A stretch of 64,000 nucleotides of DNA from Solirubrobacter ginsenosidimutans (GTDB taxonomy: Bacteria > Actinomycetota > Thermoleophilia > Solirubrobacterales > Solirubrobacteraceae), in NCBI RefSeq assembly GCF_027587205.1, contig NZ_JAPDOD010000004.1, forward strand, positions 124,001 through 188,000. Reading direction: 5' to 3'. Below are positions 33,941-42,149 of this stretch, in pieces (position 1 is the first letter of the stretch; each line of letters begins with the position of its first letter). Below the pieces are notes generated by a model. The model saw only the letters and a list, made by a program, of their open reading frames with translations, searched no databases and was not told the DNA's origin. Both the position numbers and the translations under genes were made by a program.

Positions 33941-35330
33941 CACGGCACGGCACGACAGCGCCCGATGGCGCGCTCTGCTGGTCGCGTGTTGTCTTGGGAT
34001 CGCGGCCATGGTGGCCGCCTGCGGAGGCAGCGACAGCTCCAGCTCAAGCGGGTCGGGCAGCGGCGGCAGTAGCAGCAGCAGCTCGACGGAGAAAGTCGAC
34101 ATGGCCGCCGAGCTCAAGAAGCCGGCAACGATCACGGTCTGGGCGTGGACGCCCGGTACCGACAAGGCGGTCGCCATGTTCGAGGCGGCCCATCCGAACA
34201 TCAAGGTCAAGCTCCAGAACGTGGGCCAAGGACCGCCGCATTACCGCAAACTGCGCACCGTTCTGAAGTCGGGCAAGGGCCTGCCGGACGTCGTGCACAT
34301 GGAGTTCCAGTACATCCCGAGCTTCACGCTCACCAAGAGCCTGCTCGACATGACGCCGTATCTGCCGGACAACTTCCTCTCCGGCTACCCCGAGTGGATC
34401 CAGAAGCAGATCAACGTCGACAACGGCATCTACGGCATCCCGTGGGACACCGGCCCGCTCGGGTTCATCTACCGCAAGGACCTGGTCGAGCAAGCCGGCA
34501 TCAAGACGCCGATCAAGACCTGGGCGGACTTCGCGACCGCGGCCGAGCAGTACCACAAGAAGTTCCCGAAGTCGTATCTGACCAACCTCCCGGGCGGGCA
34601 GACCGGCCAGTGGATGGGCCTGTTCTGGCAGGCCGGGGCGCGCCCGTTCAACTCCGACCCCAACAACCTCAAGGTCGACCTCACCAGCGACAAGATCAAG
34701 CAGGTCACCGAGTACTGGGACAAGCTCTACGCCAGCGGCGCCATCTCACATGACGCCGACTTCGCCGATGCCTGGTACCAGGGCTTCTCGAAGGGCAAGT
34801 ACGCGGGCTGGATCTCCGCCGCCTGGGGCCCGATCTTCCTCCAGGACTACACGAAGAGCTCCAAGGGCAAGTGGCAGGCCCAGCCGCTGCCGCAGTGGAA
34901 CGAGGGCGAGAACATCTCGGGCAACTGGGGGGGCTCGACGCTCGCCGTCCTCAAGGACTCCCCGAACAAGGCCGCCGCGGTCGAGTTCGCGCGCTGGATC
35001 CTCACCAACCAGCAGCCGGTCGAGATGTTCAGCTACGAGCGCTTCCTCTTCCCGCCGCAGAACGAGATGCTCAAGAACGACACCTGGCTGACCAAGAAGT
35101 ACCCGTTCTACGGGGGCCAGGAGGTCAACAAGGTCTACGCGAACGCGGCCAGCGTCGTCGACAAGACCTGGCAGTGGCCGCCGATCCTCGAATACGTCGC
35201 CACTCAGGGCGATGACATCAAGAGCAAATCCGTCGACCAGGGCAAGGGCGCGACCGCGGCGCTCCAGCCGTGGCAGGACGCCGTTGTCAACTACGCCAAG
35301 CAGCAGGGCCTGAAGGTCCAAGGCCAATAG
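33933..35330 (+). CDS. ABC sugar-transport solute-binding lipoprotein
   Basis: The 465-residue protein has a lipoprotein signal (LLVACCLGIAAMVAACGGS) followed by a Ser/Gly-rich tether, then the fold of family 1 extracellular solute-binding proteins. ITVWAWTPGTDKAV, GLPDVVHMEFQYIPSF, YGIPWDTGPLGFIYRKD and AWGPIFLQDY are typical for sugar binders. The TTG at 33933 is the start: GGAGGGGAG stands about eight bases upstream and the gene overlaps the galactosidase stop. It presents a galactoside or oligosaccharide to the three permeases that follow. Confidence 0.9.
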   Translation: MRNTARHDSARWRALLVACCLGIAAMVAACGGSDSSSSSGSGSGGSSSSSSTEKVDMAAELKKPATITVWAWTPGTDKAVAMFEAAHPNIKVKLQNVGQGPPHYRKLRTVLKSGKGLPDVVHMEFQYIPSFTLTKSLLDMTPYLPDNFLSGYPEWIQKQINVDNGIYGIPWDTGPLGFIYRKDLVEQAGIKTPIKTWADFATAAEQYHKKFPKSYLTNLPGGQTGQWMGLFWQAGARPFNSDPNNLKVDLTSDKIKQVTEYWDKLYASGAISHDADFADAWYQGFSKGKYAGWISAAWGPIFLQDYTKSSKGKWQAQPLPQWNEGENISGNWGGSTLAVLKDSPNKAAAVEFARWILTNQQPVEMFSYERFLFPPQNEMLKNDTWLTKKYPFYGGQEVNKVYANAASVVDKTWQWPPILEYVATQGDDIKSKSVDQGKGATAALQPWQDAVVNYAKQQGLKVQGQ

Positions 35331-35339
35331 CAGGAGCAA

Positions 35340-35369
35340 GCCCGCCCGCCGCTCGAGCGGCGGGCGGGC
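35340..35369 (+). terminator. Perfect 30-nt inverted repeat between binding protein and permeases
   Basis: GCCCGCCCGCCGCTC is followed immediately by its exact reverse complement, giving a 15-bp stem (real hairpin with a small CTCGAG-type loop). It starts 9 bp after the stop of the binding-protein gene and has no T-run. In ABC operons such hairpins often reduce or process the message, leaving more binding protein than permease; that role is inferred here. Confidence 0.75.
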
Positions 35370-35392
35370 ACTCCGCCGACCGACTCACGATC

Positions 35393-36328
35393 ATGGCTCA
35401 AGCAACCGTCACGAGTTCAACCACACGGGTGCCCGGCGGCCGCCGCAAGAAGGCCCTCAAGCGCCACGGCTTCGCCGGTTTCCTGTTCACGGCGCCGTTC
35501 ATGGTGCTGTTCCTCGCGCTTTTCATCGCGCCACTCATCTACGCGCTCTACCTCAGTCTTTATCGCGAGCAGCTCGTCGGCGGCAACGCGTTCGTCGGGC
35601 TCGACAACTACACCGAGGGCCTGAAGGACAAGGCGTTCACGGACGGCGTGAAGCGCGTGGCGCTGTTCATGATCGTCCAGGTGCCGATCATGCTGGTCCT
35701 GGCACTGGTCTTCGCCCTCATCATCGACTCGGGCAAGGTCGTCTTCGCCCGGCTGTATCGCGTCGGGTTCTTCGTGCCCTACGCCGTCCCGACGGTGATC
35801 GCCGCGCTGATGTGGGGCTTCCTGTATGGCCGTGACTTCGGCCCGATCGCCGACGTCGCCGACAAGCTCGGCGCCACACCACCGAACTTCCTCGGCGAGG
35901 ACTTGATGTTGTGGTCGATCGCGAACGTCTCGACGTGGACGTTCACGGGCTACAACATGATCATCTTCTACGCCGCGCTGCGGGCGATCCCGGCCGAGCT
36001 CTACGAGGCCGCCGCGGTCGACGGGGCGGGCGCGTTCCGCACGGCGCTGTACATCAAGCTTCCGCTCCTGCGGCCGGCGATCCTGCTGTGCACGATCTTC
36101 TCGGTGATCGGCTCCTTCCAGCTGTTCGCCGAGCCGCGCGTGTTCTACGACATCGCCCCGCAGGTGATCGGCAAGTCCTACACGCCGAACCTCTACGTCT
36201 ACAACCTCGCGTTCGCCGACCAGCGGCTCAACTACGCCGCCGCCCTGTCATTCCTGCTCGGCGCCGTGGTGTTCGTCGTGTCGTTCATCGTGATGCGAAT
36301 CTCCGCTCGTCAGGAGGTGCGGTCGTGA
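35393..36328 (+). CDS. ABC sugar permease, MalF-type
   Basis: The 311-residue protein has six membrane helices and the cytoplasmic EAA loop EAAAVDGAGAFRTALYIKLP that docks the ATPase. Its N-terminus (FLFTAPFMVLFLALFIAPLIYALYLSLYRE in outline) is typical for the first permease of carbohydrate uptake type 1 systems. It is 62 bp after the binding protein, behind the hairpin, and its stop overlaps (GTGA) the next permease. No ATPase gene is in the window; a shared MsiK-type ATPase elsewhere is likely. Confidence 0.92.
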   Translation: MAQATVTSSTTRVPGGRRKKALKRHGFAGFLFTAPFMVLFLALFIAPLIYALYLSLYREQLVGGNAFVGLDNYTEGLKDKAFTDGVKRVALFMIVQVPIMLVLALVFALIIDSGKVVFARLYRVGFFVPYAVPTVIAALMWGFLYGRDFGPIADVADKLGATPPNFLGEDLMLWSIANVSTWTFTGYNMIIFYAALRAIPAELYEAAAVDGAGAFRTALYIKLPLLRPAILLCTIFSVIGSFQLFAEPRVFYDIAPQVIGKSYTPNLYVYNLAFADQRLNYAAALSFLLGAVVFVVSFIVMRISARQEVRS

Positions 36329-37254
36329 GCGTTCCCACCGTCGCGCCGGATGTCGGCGCCCCCACCGCCGCCAAGACGCGTCGCCGCACCCGCGCGCAGC
36401 GCAAGCCGGGATCGACCGGCGGGATGGTCGTCCCGACCATCTTCATGCTCGCGTTCCTCGTCTACTTCCTGATGCCGCTGTTCTGGCTGGTGGTGGCGTC
36501 GACGAAGTCGCTGGACGACCTGTTCGACTCGTTCGGGCTGTGGTTCGCGAACTTCAACTTCATCGACAACGTCAAGGACACGTTCAATCAGGACAACGGC
36601 GTCTACCTGGACTGGCTGCGCAACACCGTCATGTACTCGGTGGTGAGCGCGGTCGGCGCGGCGCTGCTGGCCGCGGCCGCCGGCTACGGCTTCGCGAAGT
36701 TCGCCTTCCGTGGCAAGAACCTGATGTTCTGGTTCGTGCTCGGCTCGGTGATGGTGCCGACGACCGCGCTGGCGATCCCGACCTATCTGATGTTCTCGAA
36801 GCTCGGGTTCACCAACAACCCGCTGGCGGTGATCCTGCCGTCCCTGGTCTCGCCGTTCGGGATCTACCTGATGCGGATCTACGCCGAGGCGGCGGTGCCG
36901 TCGGACCTGATCGAGGCGGCGCGGATCGACGGCGCGGGCGAGTTCCTGATCTTCCGCAAGATCGCGTTCCGGCTCCTGACCCCCGGCTTCGTCACGGTGT
37001 TGTTGTTCACGTTCGTCGCCACGTGGAACAACTACTTCCTGCCGCTGGTGATGCTCTCGGAGCCGAAGTGGTACCCGCTCACCGTCGGCCTGCAGCAGTG
37101 GAACAGCCAGGCCACTGCCGGCGGCGGCGCGACGTCGGCGTTCAACATCGTGATCACCGGCTCGCTGCTGTCGATCGTGCCGCTGATCCTCGCGTTCATC
37201 TTCCTGCAGCGCTACTGGCAGAGCGGCCTCGGTAGCGGCGGCGTCAAGGGGTGA
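36325..37254 (+). CDS. ABC sugar permease, MalG-type (first copy)
   Basis: The 309-residue protein has six membrane helices and the EAA loop IEAARIDGAGEFLIFRKIAF. The start is GTG 36325 with AGGAGG in front. It is clearly paralogous to the next gene: NYFLPLVMLSEPKWYPLTVGLQ versus NYLLPLLMLSESKWYPLTIGL in outline, and AGYGFAKFAFRGKN versus AGYGFSKFAFRGRQ. It overlaps both neighbours by 4 bp. It would pair with the MalF-type subunit. Confidence 0.92.
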   Translation: MSVPTVAPDVGAPTAAKTRRRTRAQRKPGSTGGMVVPTIFMLAFLVYFLMPLFWLVVASTKSLDDLFDSFGLWFANFNFIDNVKDTFNQDNGVYLDWLRNTVMYSVVSAVGAALLAAAAGYGFAKFAFRGKNLMFWFVLGSVMVPTTALAIPTYLMFSKLGFTNNPLAVILPSLVSPFGIYLMRIYAEAAVPSDLIEAARIDGAGEFLIFRKIAFRLLTPGFVTVLLFTFVATWNNYFLPLVMLSEPKWYPLTVGLQQWNSQATAGGGATSAFNIVITGSLLSIVPLILAFIFLQRYWQSGLGSGGVKG

Positions 37255-38090
37255 AAGCACGCAGAGCGCTCGGAGGCGGACGACGTCGCTCGTTCGCCTC
37301 CGAGCTCTTGATGCTGGCGTTCCTCGCCTACTTCGCGTTCCCGCTGTTCTGGCTGTTCGTCGCGGCGACGAAGGACCGCAGCGACCTCTTCAGCACGTTC
37401 GGGCTGTGGTTCGCGGATGACTTCCACCTCGTTCAGAATGTCCGCGACCTGTTCTCGATCCGCACGCTCGACGGCGGGACGTACGTCGTCTGGCTGCGCA
37501 ACTCGTTCCTGTACTCGGTGTCGAGCGCGGTGATCGCGGGCCTGTGCGCGACCGCCGCCGGCTACGGGTTCTCGAAGTTCGCCTTCCGCGGCCGGCAGGT
37601 CATGTTCTGGGTCATCCTCGGCTCGGTGATGGTGCCCACGCAGGCGCTGGCCGTGCCCACCTGGCTGCTGTTCGCGCAGGTCGATCTGACCAACAGCCCG
37701 CTGTCGGTGATCCTGCCGTGCTCGGTCAGCCCGTTCGGCGTCTTCCTGATGCGCATCTACGCCGATCGCGCGATCGACTCGTCGCTGATCGAGGCGGCGC
37801 GCCTGGACGGCGCGAGCGAGTGGCGCATCTTCCGCTCGATCGTGTTCCGGTTGCTCGCGCCCGGGTTCGTGACCGTGATGCTGTTCGCGTTCGTTCAGAC
37901 GTGGAACAACTATCTGCTGCCGCTGCTGATGCTCTCGGAATCCAAGTGGTATCCGCTGACGATCGGCCTGACGCAGATCGGCAACTCGGGCGCGATCGTC
38001 GGCTCGCTGATCGCGATCATCCCGATGATCCTGGCGTTCGTGCTGCTGCAGCGCTTCTGGCAGACCGGTCTGGCCGCCGGCGTCGACTGA
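37251..38090 (+). CDS. ABC sugar permease, MalG-type (second, tandem copy)
   Basis: The 279-residue protein is shorter at the N-terminus than the preceding permease but has the same helices, EAA loop (IEAARLDGASEWRIFRSIVF) and end. Both share over half of their residues by eye, pointing to tandem duplication and divergence. Having two MalG-type but one MalF-type subunit is unusual; perhaps alternative complexes form or one copy is a spare. It ends 7 bp before the convergent dioxygenase gene. Confidence 0.92.
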   Translation: MKARRALGGGRRRSFASELLMLAFLAYFAFPLFWLFVAATKDRSDLFSTFGLWFADDFHLVQNVRDLFSIRTLDGGTYVVWLRNSFLYSVSSAVIAGLCATAAGYGFSKFAFRGRQVMFWVILGSVMVPTQALAVPTWLLFAQVDLTNSPLSVILPCSVSPFGVFLMRIYADRAIDSSLIEAARLDGASEWRIFRSIVFRLLAPGFVTVMLFAFVQTWNNYLLPLLMLSESKWYPLTIGLTQIGNSGAIVGSLIAIIPMILAFVLLQRFWQTGLAAGVD

Positions 38091-38096
38091 GTGCGC

Positions 38097-38960
38097 TCAG
38101 CAGATCGTGCCCTGCTTGGCGGCGAGCCCGTGACCGATCGGGTCCTCCCCATGCTCGCCATTGATCCAGCGCTCGTCGATCGGCTGGTTCGCGGGTTGGT
38201 AGCGGCTGTCGGTCGAGAGCCGCAGCGCGTCCGTCTCGTTGTCGGTGCCGGCGTGGACGGTGCGCAGCGTGAAGATCAGGGCGTCGCCCATCCTGAAGTC
38301 GGCGGTCAGCCAGCGGGTGCCCCAATCAGCGGCGAGCTGGTGCGGGTCCTCGGTGATCTCGCCGTTCCAGTCGGTGTGGTCGCGCCAGTGCTCCCACTTC
38401 ATCTCGCCGGTCTCGACCGCCTGCGCGTTGGGACCGTTCTCGCAGTAGCGATCGACGTCCTGGGCGAGGTAGTCGGCGATCCGCTCGCGGCCGATGCGAT
38501 GCGAGTCCTCGAGCAGCATCAGCCCGCCGCCGCGGATCGCGATGTCGCCGAACGGGATCCAGGCGGTGAGCACGTCGGGCGTCCCGCGGCCCATGAACAC
38601 CGTGTCGCAGTGCGGCGCGATGCCATAGCTCGGCGGCTGGTGGCGCAGCCAGATGAAGTCGTAGCTGCGGGCGGGCGTGCCGAACAGCTCGGTGAAGAAG
38701 CCGAGGATCCGTGGGCCGTGGACGACGGCCTTCATCGCGTCGCTGCGCATCGGGTACGTCTGCTCGAGCACGGGCTGGTCGAGCAGCTCCGCGCGGCCGG
38801 CCTGGACCAGCTCGCGGTCGAGCAGACCGCGCACGAAGAGATACCCGTCCTGCTGGAGGCGCGCGTTGAGGTCGTCGGTCGCGCGCGACTCGCGCAGCGC
38901 GCCGACCTGCTCGAGCCGGCGTCCTCGAGCGGCGGGGCCTAGGCTGTCGGCGACGGCCAT
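38097..38960 (-). CDS. Phytanoyl-CoA dioxygenase (PhyH) family protein
   Basis: The 287-residue Fe(II)/2-oxoglutarate oxygenase has metal ligands His117 and Asp119 (APHCDTVFMG) and the distal His236 (RTVHAGTDNE). Arg247 (ALRLSTDSRY) is the likely 2-oxoglutarate anchor. The family hydroxylates many small molecules; the substrate is unknown. The start ATG at 38960 overlaps the start of the divergent TIM-barrel gene within CATG. It may belong to the sugar region but no direct link is visible. Confidence 0.82.
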   Translation of the reverse strand: MAVADSLGPAARGRRLEQVGALRESRATDDLNARLQQDGYLFVRGLLDRELVQAGRAELLDQPVLEQTYPMRSDAMKAVVHGPRILGFFTELFGTPARSYDFIWLRHQPPSYGIAPHCDTVFMGRGTPDVLTAWIPFGDIAIRGGGLMLLEDSHRIGRERIADYLAQDVDRYCENGPNAQAVETGEMKWEHWRDHTDWNGEITEDPHQLAADWGTRWLTADFRMGDALIFTLRTVHAGTDNETDALRLSTDSRYQPANQPIDERWINGEHGEDPIGHGLAAKQGTIC

Positions 38961-39804
38961 GCCGAAACCGTACCTCAGCCTCGGTCTGTGTTCGGTGACG
39001 TTGCGGGCGCTGGGGATCGAAGCGGTCGTCGCGGTGGCGGCTGACGCGGGCCTCGAGTGCATCGAGTGGGGCGCCGACGTGCACGTCCCCCCGGGCGACC
39101 TCGACGCCGCGCGCCGCGCCCGAGCGGCCACCGAGTCCGCCGGCCTGCGCGTCGCGTCCTACGGGTCCTACTGGCGCTGCGCGGGCCCGTTCGCGCCGGT
39201 GCTCGCGAGTGCACGGGAGCTGGGCGCGCCGCGGGTGCGGATCTGGGCGGGCGAAGTGGGCTCGGCCGGTGCGTCGCCGGCCGAGCGTGAGGAGATCGCG
39301 CGCGCCGCGCGAGCGGCCGCAGCCACCGCAGTCTCGCCGCCCGCCACCGCGGCCACGCCGCCCACCACCGCGGCCACGCCGCCCACCACCGCGGCCACGC
39401 CGCCCACCACCGCGGCCACGCCGGCCACCACCGCGACCTCGCCCCCCGCCACCGCACCCATCGACCTCGCGTTCGAGTTTCATGGCGGCACGCTGACCGA
39501 CGACGTCGACTCGGCGCTCGCGCTGATCGAGGCCTCCGGCGTTCGCGCGTACTGGCAGCCGCCGCAGGACATGGCCGACGCGGCTGCGCTCGACGCGTTG
39601 CGCCGTCTCCCCCACGTGCCCGCCGTGCACGTCTTCTCGTGGTGGCCGGGCAGCACGCGGTTGCGGCTGTGCGAGCGGCGCGAGCTGTGGGAGGCGGTGT
39701 TCGCGACGTTCACCCACGGCGACGCGCTGCTCGAGTTCGTCCCGGGTGACGACGCGGCGCTCGTCGCCGAGGAAGCCGAGGAGCTGCGACGTGTCGCGCG
39801 TTGA
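38959..39804 (+). CDS. TIM-barrel sugar phosphate isomerase/epimerase-like protein with internal repeat tract
   Basis: The 281-residue protein looks like a xylose-isomerase-like TIM barrel. It opens LSLGLCSVTLRALG, has GLECIEWGADVHVPPG near residue 37, and ends with VPAVHVFSWWPG and ALLEFVPGDD. Between about residues 120 and 165 the barrel is interrupted by an Ala/Thr/Pro tract, six 7-residue units (AATPPTT) encoded by a 21-bp minisatellite (39325-39450). It then resumes with APIDLAFEFHGGTLTDD, whose Glu is the expected metal ligand. The ATG at 38959 shares CATG with the divergent dioxygenase start; a GTG slightly downstream is an alternative. The next gene overlaps by 14 bp. Confidence 0.65.
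   Translation: MPKPYLSLGLCSVTLRALGIEAVVAVAADAGLECIEWGADVHVPPGDLDAARRARAATESAGLRVASYGSYWRCAGPFAPVLASARELGAPRVRIWAGEVGSAGASPAEREEIARAARAAAATAVSPPATAATPPTTAATPPTTAATPPTTAATPATTATSPPATAPIDLAFEFHGGTLTDDVDSALALIEASGVRAYWQPPQDMADAAALDALRRLPHVPAVHVFSWWPGSTRLRLCERRELWEAVFATFTHGDALLEFVPGDDAALVAEEAEELRRVAR
39325..39450 (+). repeat. 21-bp tandem repeat (six units) inside the TIM-barrel gene
   Basis: The unit ACCGCGGCCACGCCG plus CCCACC is perfect in three central copies (39346-39408), has one change in the fourth (39409-39429), and is diverged in the first (39325) and last (39430) units. Each unit encodes seven residues, so copy-number change would keep the frame. The spacerless arrangement rules out a CRISPR. 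Confidence 0.88.
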
Positions 39805-40714
39805 GGTCGTGCTGATGATGCGCCCGGACCTGCCGGAGCGACTGTTCGGCGACCGGCTGCACGAGGTCGCGGCGGTCGTCGATCTCGAGCGCGCGGAGAT
39901 CGTGCTCAGCGGCTGGGGCTGCCCGCCGCTGGACGCGGAACTGCTCGCCCGCGCGTCGAACCTGCGCGCGATCGTCCACGCCGCCGGCGGCGTCAAGGGC
40001 CACGTGACCGACGCGTGCTGGGAGCGCGGGCTGCTCGTCTCCACCGCGGCGGGAGCCAACGCGGAGCCCGTCGCCGAGTACACGCTCGCGCGCATCCTGC
40101 TCGCCAACAAGGCCGCCGACCGCCTCAGCCGCACCTACCGGCAGCGACGCGAGGCGATCGACCTGATCGCCGCCTACCCGGAGATCGGCAACTTCGGCAA
40201 GACGGTCGGCATCGTCGGCGCGTCGCGGATCGGCCGGCGCGTGGTCGAGCTCCTCCGACCATTCGACCTGCGCGTGCTCGTCAGCGATCCGTACCTCGAA
40301 GGCAGCGTCGAGCTCGACGATCTGCTCCAGGCGTGCGACGTCGTCAGCCTCCACGCACCCTCGCTGCCCTCGACCCGCCACATGCTCGACGCCCGGCGCC
40401 TCGCGCTGCTGCGCGACGGCGCGACGCTGATCAACACCGCCCGCGGCGCACTGATCGACCAGGACGCGCTCGTCGCCGAGCTGCAGACCGGCCGGATCGA
40501 CGCGGTGCTCGACGTCACCGAGCCTGAGGTCCTGCCCGCCGGCTCACCGCTCTACGACCTTCCGAACGTGGTGCTCACGCCGCACATCGCGGGCGCGCTC
40601 GGGGTCGAGGTCCGGCGGCTCGGCGAGTCGGCGCTGGCCGAGCTCGAACGTTACGCGCGGGGCGAGCCGTTCGCCCACCCCGTCACGCGCGCCGACCTCG
40701 ACCGCATCGCCTAG
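39791..40714 (+). CDS. D-2-hydroxyacid dehydrogenase (NAD-dependent)
   Basis: The 307-residue protein has the two-domain D-isomer-specific fold. The NAD site is VGIVGASRIGRRV. The catalytic triad is Arg in INTARGALID, Glu in DVTEPEVLP and His in LTPHIAG. It reduces 2-oxoacids or oxidises D-2-hydroxyacids such as glycerate or phosphoglycerate. It starts with GTG 39791 inside the end of the TIM-barrel gene, so both are probably used in one sugar-acid pathway. Repeat copy III begins right after its stop. Confidence 0.88.
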   Translation: MSRVEVVLMMRPDLPERLFGDRLHEVAAVVDLERAEIVLSGWGCPPLDAELLARASNLRAIVHAAGGVKGHVTDACWERGLLVSTAAGANAEPVAEYTLARILLANKAADRLSRTYRQRREAIDLIAAYPEIGNFGKTVGIVGASRIGRRVVELLRPFDLRVLVSDPYLEGSVELDDLLQACDVVSLHAPSLPSTRHMLDARRLALLRDGATLINTARGALIDQDALVAELQTGRIDAVLDVTEPEVLPAGSPLYDLPNVVLTPHIAGALGVEVRRLGESALAELERYARGEPFAHPVTRADLDRIA

Positions 40715-40937
40715 AAGGACTCAACGTCAACTGCGCCGGGTCGGGGAGTGGCCGGGTCGCCGTGATCGACCACGCGCGTTTGAGGGCCGGCTCGCGGGTT
40801 TCGATCAGGTTCGCACTGTTCGATCTGGCGCGCAGGTGGGGGTGCGGAACGAGAGCTGCCTGCGAGGCAGCTCTGGTTACACACCCCCTCGCCGCCGGCG
40901 GTCGAGCGGCCCGGCGCAATCCGACTCGGGACACCGA
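40715..40937 (-). repeat. Structured repeat element, copy III (between convergent genes)
   Basis: It fills the gap between the stops of the dehydrogenase and the 401-residue gene. Plus-strand order: short arm A (GTCAACTGCGCCGGG at about 40728), box C' (GGTCGCCGTGATCGACCACG onward, including GGTTTCGATCAGGTTCGC at about 40797), hairpin (40838-40888), then a short remnant of the far arm containing TTGCGCCGGG on the minus strand. Segment D and most of both arms are absent. Orientation matches copy II. No coding frame is supported. Confidence 0.8.
40838..40888 (-). other. Hairpin of repeat copy III
   Basis: GGGGGTG (40838-40844) pairs with CACCCCC (40882-40888). After single mismatches AAC pairs with GTT, and AGAGCTGCC (40852-40860) pairs perfectly with GGCAGCTCT (40866-40874) around the five-base loop TGCGA. 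The length is 51 nt, as in copy II. The stem sequence is unrelated to those of copies I and II. Confidence 0.85.
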
Positions 40938-42143
40938 CTAGGGCGAGAGCTCGCAGAGCCCGTCCGACGCCTCCACTTTGACGACGTACGAACGCCACCC
41001 GGGTCGTTCGCCGAGCGTGTTGCCGGACCGGTAGAGCACCGAGACCCGAGCCCGCGAGAAGTAGCGCAGGATGACGCCGTTCTCCGTCGTGCACGAGAGT
41101 GGCCGCGAGAGGACGATCTTCGCCCGCGCCCGATACCCCTTGCGCAGCAGCGCCTCACCCGTGCCGGTCGCTGCGTGCGCGCTGTCCCACCACTGCCACT
41201 GCACCTTCGACAGGTTCAGGCTGCCCGCCGCACAGCGCGACGGCTTGAACTCCAGTTGACCGGCCACGCCGCAGCCGGCCACGTAGGTGACGGGATTGAC
41301 GACGCGCACGACGGAACCGTCCGCCGCCAGCCACGTCATCTGCGGCTCCACCAGCGCGTCGATCCCCGATCGCCGCACCTCGTAGGAGACGACGTTGTCG
41401 CGCACGGCGACCGTCCGCTTGACCTCGGCGGAATCGGCGGTCGCGGGATAGAGGAGCTCGATCGAGGCGACGCCGTCCGGGATCAGCCCGGTGACGAGCG
41501 ACGGGCGCGCGCCACCGCCGAACGAGAAGAACATCCCCTTCGTGCGCAGCGTGTTCAGGTCGGCTCCGCCGCCTCCGCCGCCGGTCCCGTGGCCGTCGTA
41601 CGTGAACAAGAAGATGCCCTCGGTCGGCCCTTGCGCCTCACCGGCCCACTCGTCGCGGATGACCTGCTCGAGCACGCGGCTCGTCCCCCGCTTGAACGCC
41701 GCGTCATGGCCTCGCAGCAGCGCAGCCATGTGGCGGCGCAGCGAGTCCACGCAACGCTGCGGGCGCGGCTGGTAGGAGCGCGCGTTCTGCGCGGGCAGCA
41801 CCAGCTGCCGGCGACCGCTCGCGCTCATGACGATGCGGGCGTAACGCCGGTAGAGGCCGCCGGCCGGAAGCCGCCGCTCCTTGGTCGCCAGCGCGAGCTC
41901 CTCCGCGGTCGCGGGCCGGCGGAAGATCGCGAACGTGTTCAGCAGATCCGCGCTCGGGTCCGCGTCGGTCGTGGTCGTCCGCTGCGCGAACGGGTCGGGC
42001 GGCTTGCAGCTCGGCGCGCCGGCGTAGACCTGCTTGATCGCGCGGTTGAGGAGGTCGATGCGCTCCTGCTGGACGCCGGCAGCGGCGGCGGTGCCGGCCG
42101 GCAACAGGCAGAGGAAGGCCACTGCGGCAATGAGACGTCGCAT
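40938..42143 (-). CDS. Secreted protein of unknown function
   Basis: The 401-residue protein has a clear signal peptide (residues 1-22, ending TAAAAG). I do not recognise the mature part. It has a helical N-terminal half with RRPATAEELALATKERRLP, a Gly-rich loop (YDGHGTGGGGGG), and a C-terminal beta-rich half with several Cys (SRCAAG, LSCTTENG, GLCELSP) that could form disulfides. The upstream ECF sigma gene ends 6 bp before its start on the same strand, so it is probably transcribed with and perhaps controlled by that sigma factor. Confidence 0.7.
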   Translation of the reverse strand: MRRLIAAVAFLCLLPAGTAAAAGVQQERIDLLNRAIKQVYAGAPSCKPPDPFAQRTTTTDADPSADLLNTFAIFRRPATAEELALATKERRLPAGGLYRRYARIVMSASGRRQLVLPAQNARSYQPRPQRCVDSLRRHMAALLRGHDAAFKRGTSRVLEQVIRDEWAGEAQGPTEGIFLFTYDGHGTGGGGGGADLNTLRTKGMFFSFGGGARPSLVTGLIPDGVASIELLYPATADSAEVKRTVAVRDNVVSYEVRRSGIDALVEPQMTWLAADGSVVRVVNPVTYVAGCGVAGQLEFKPSRCAAGSLNLSKVQWQWWDSAHAATGTGEALLRKGYRARAKIVLSRPLSCTTENGVILRYFSRARVSVLYRSGNTLGERPGWRSYVVKVEASDGLCELSP

Positions 42144-42149
42144 ATTCCT

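Noticed and set aside
39325..39450. Possible CRISPR array
   Set aside because: Units are 21 bp with no spacers and lie in frame in a gene; this is a minisatellite.
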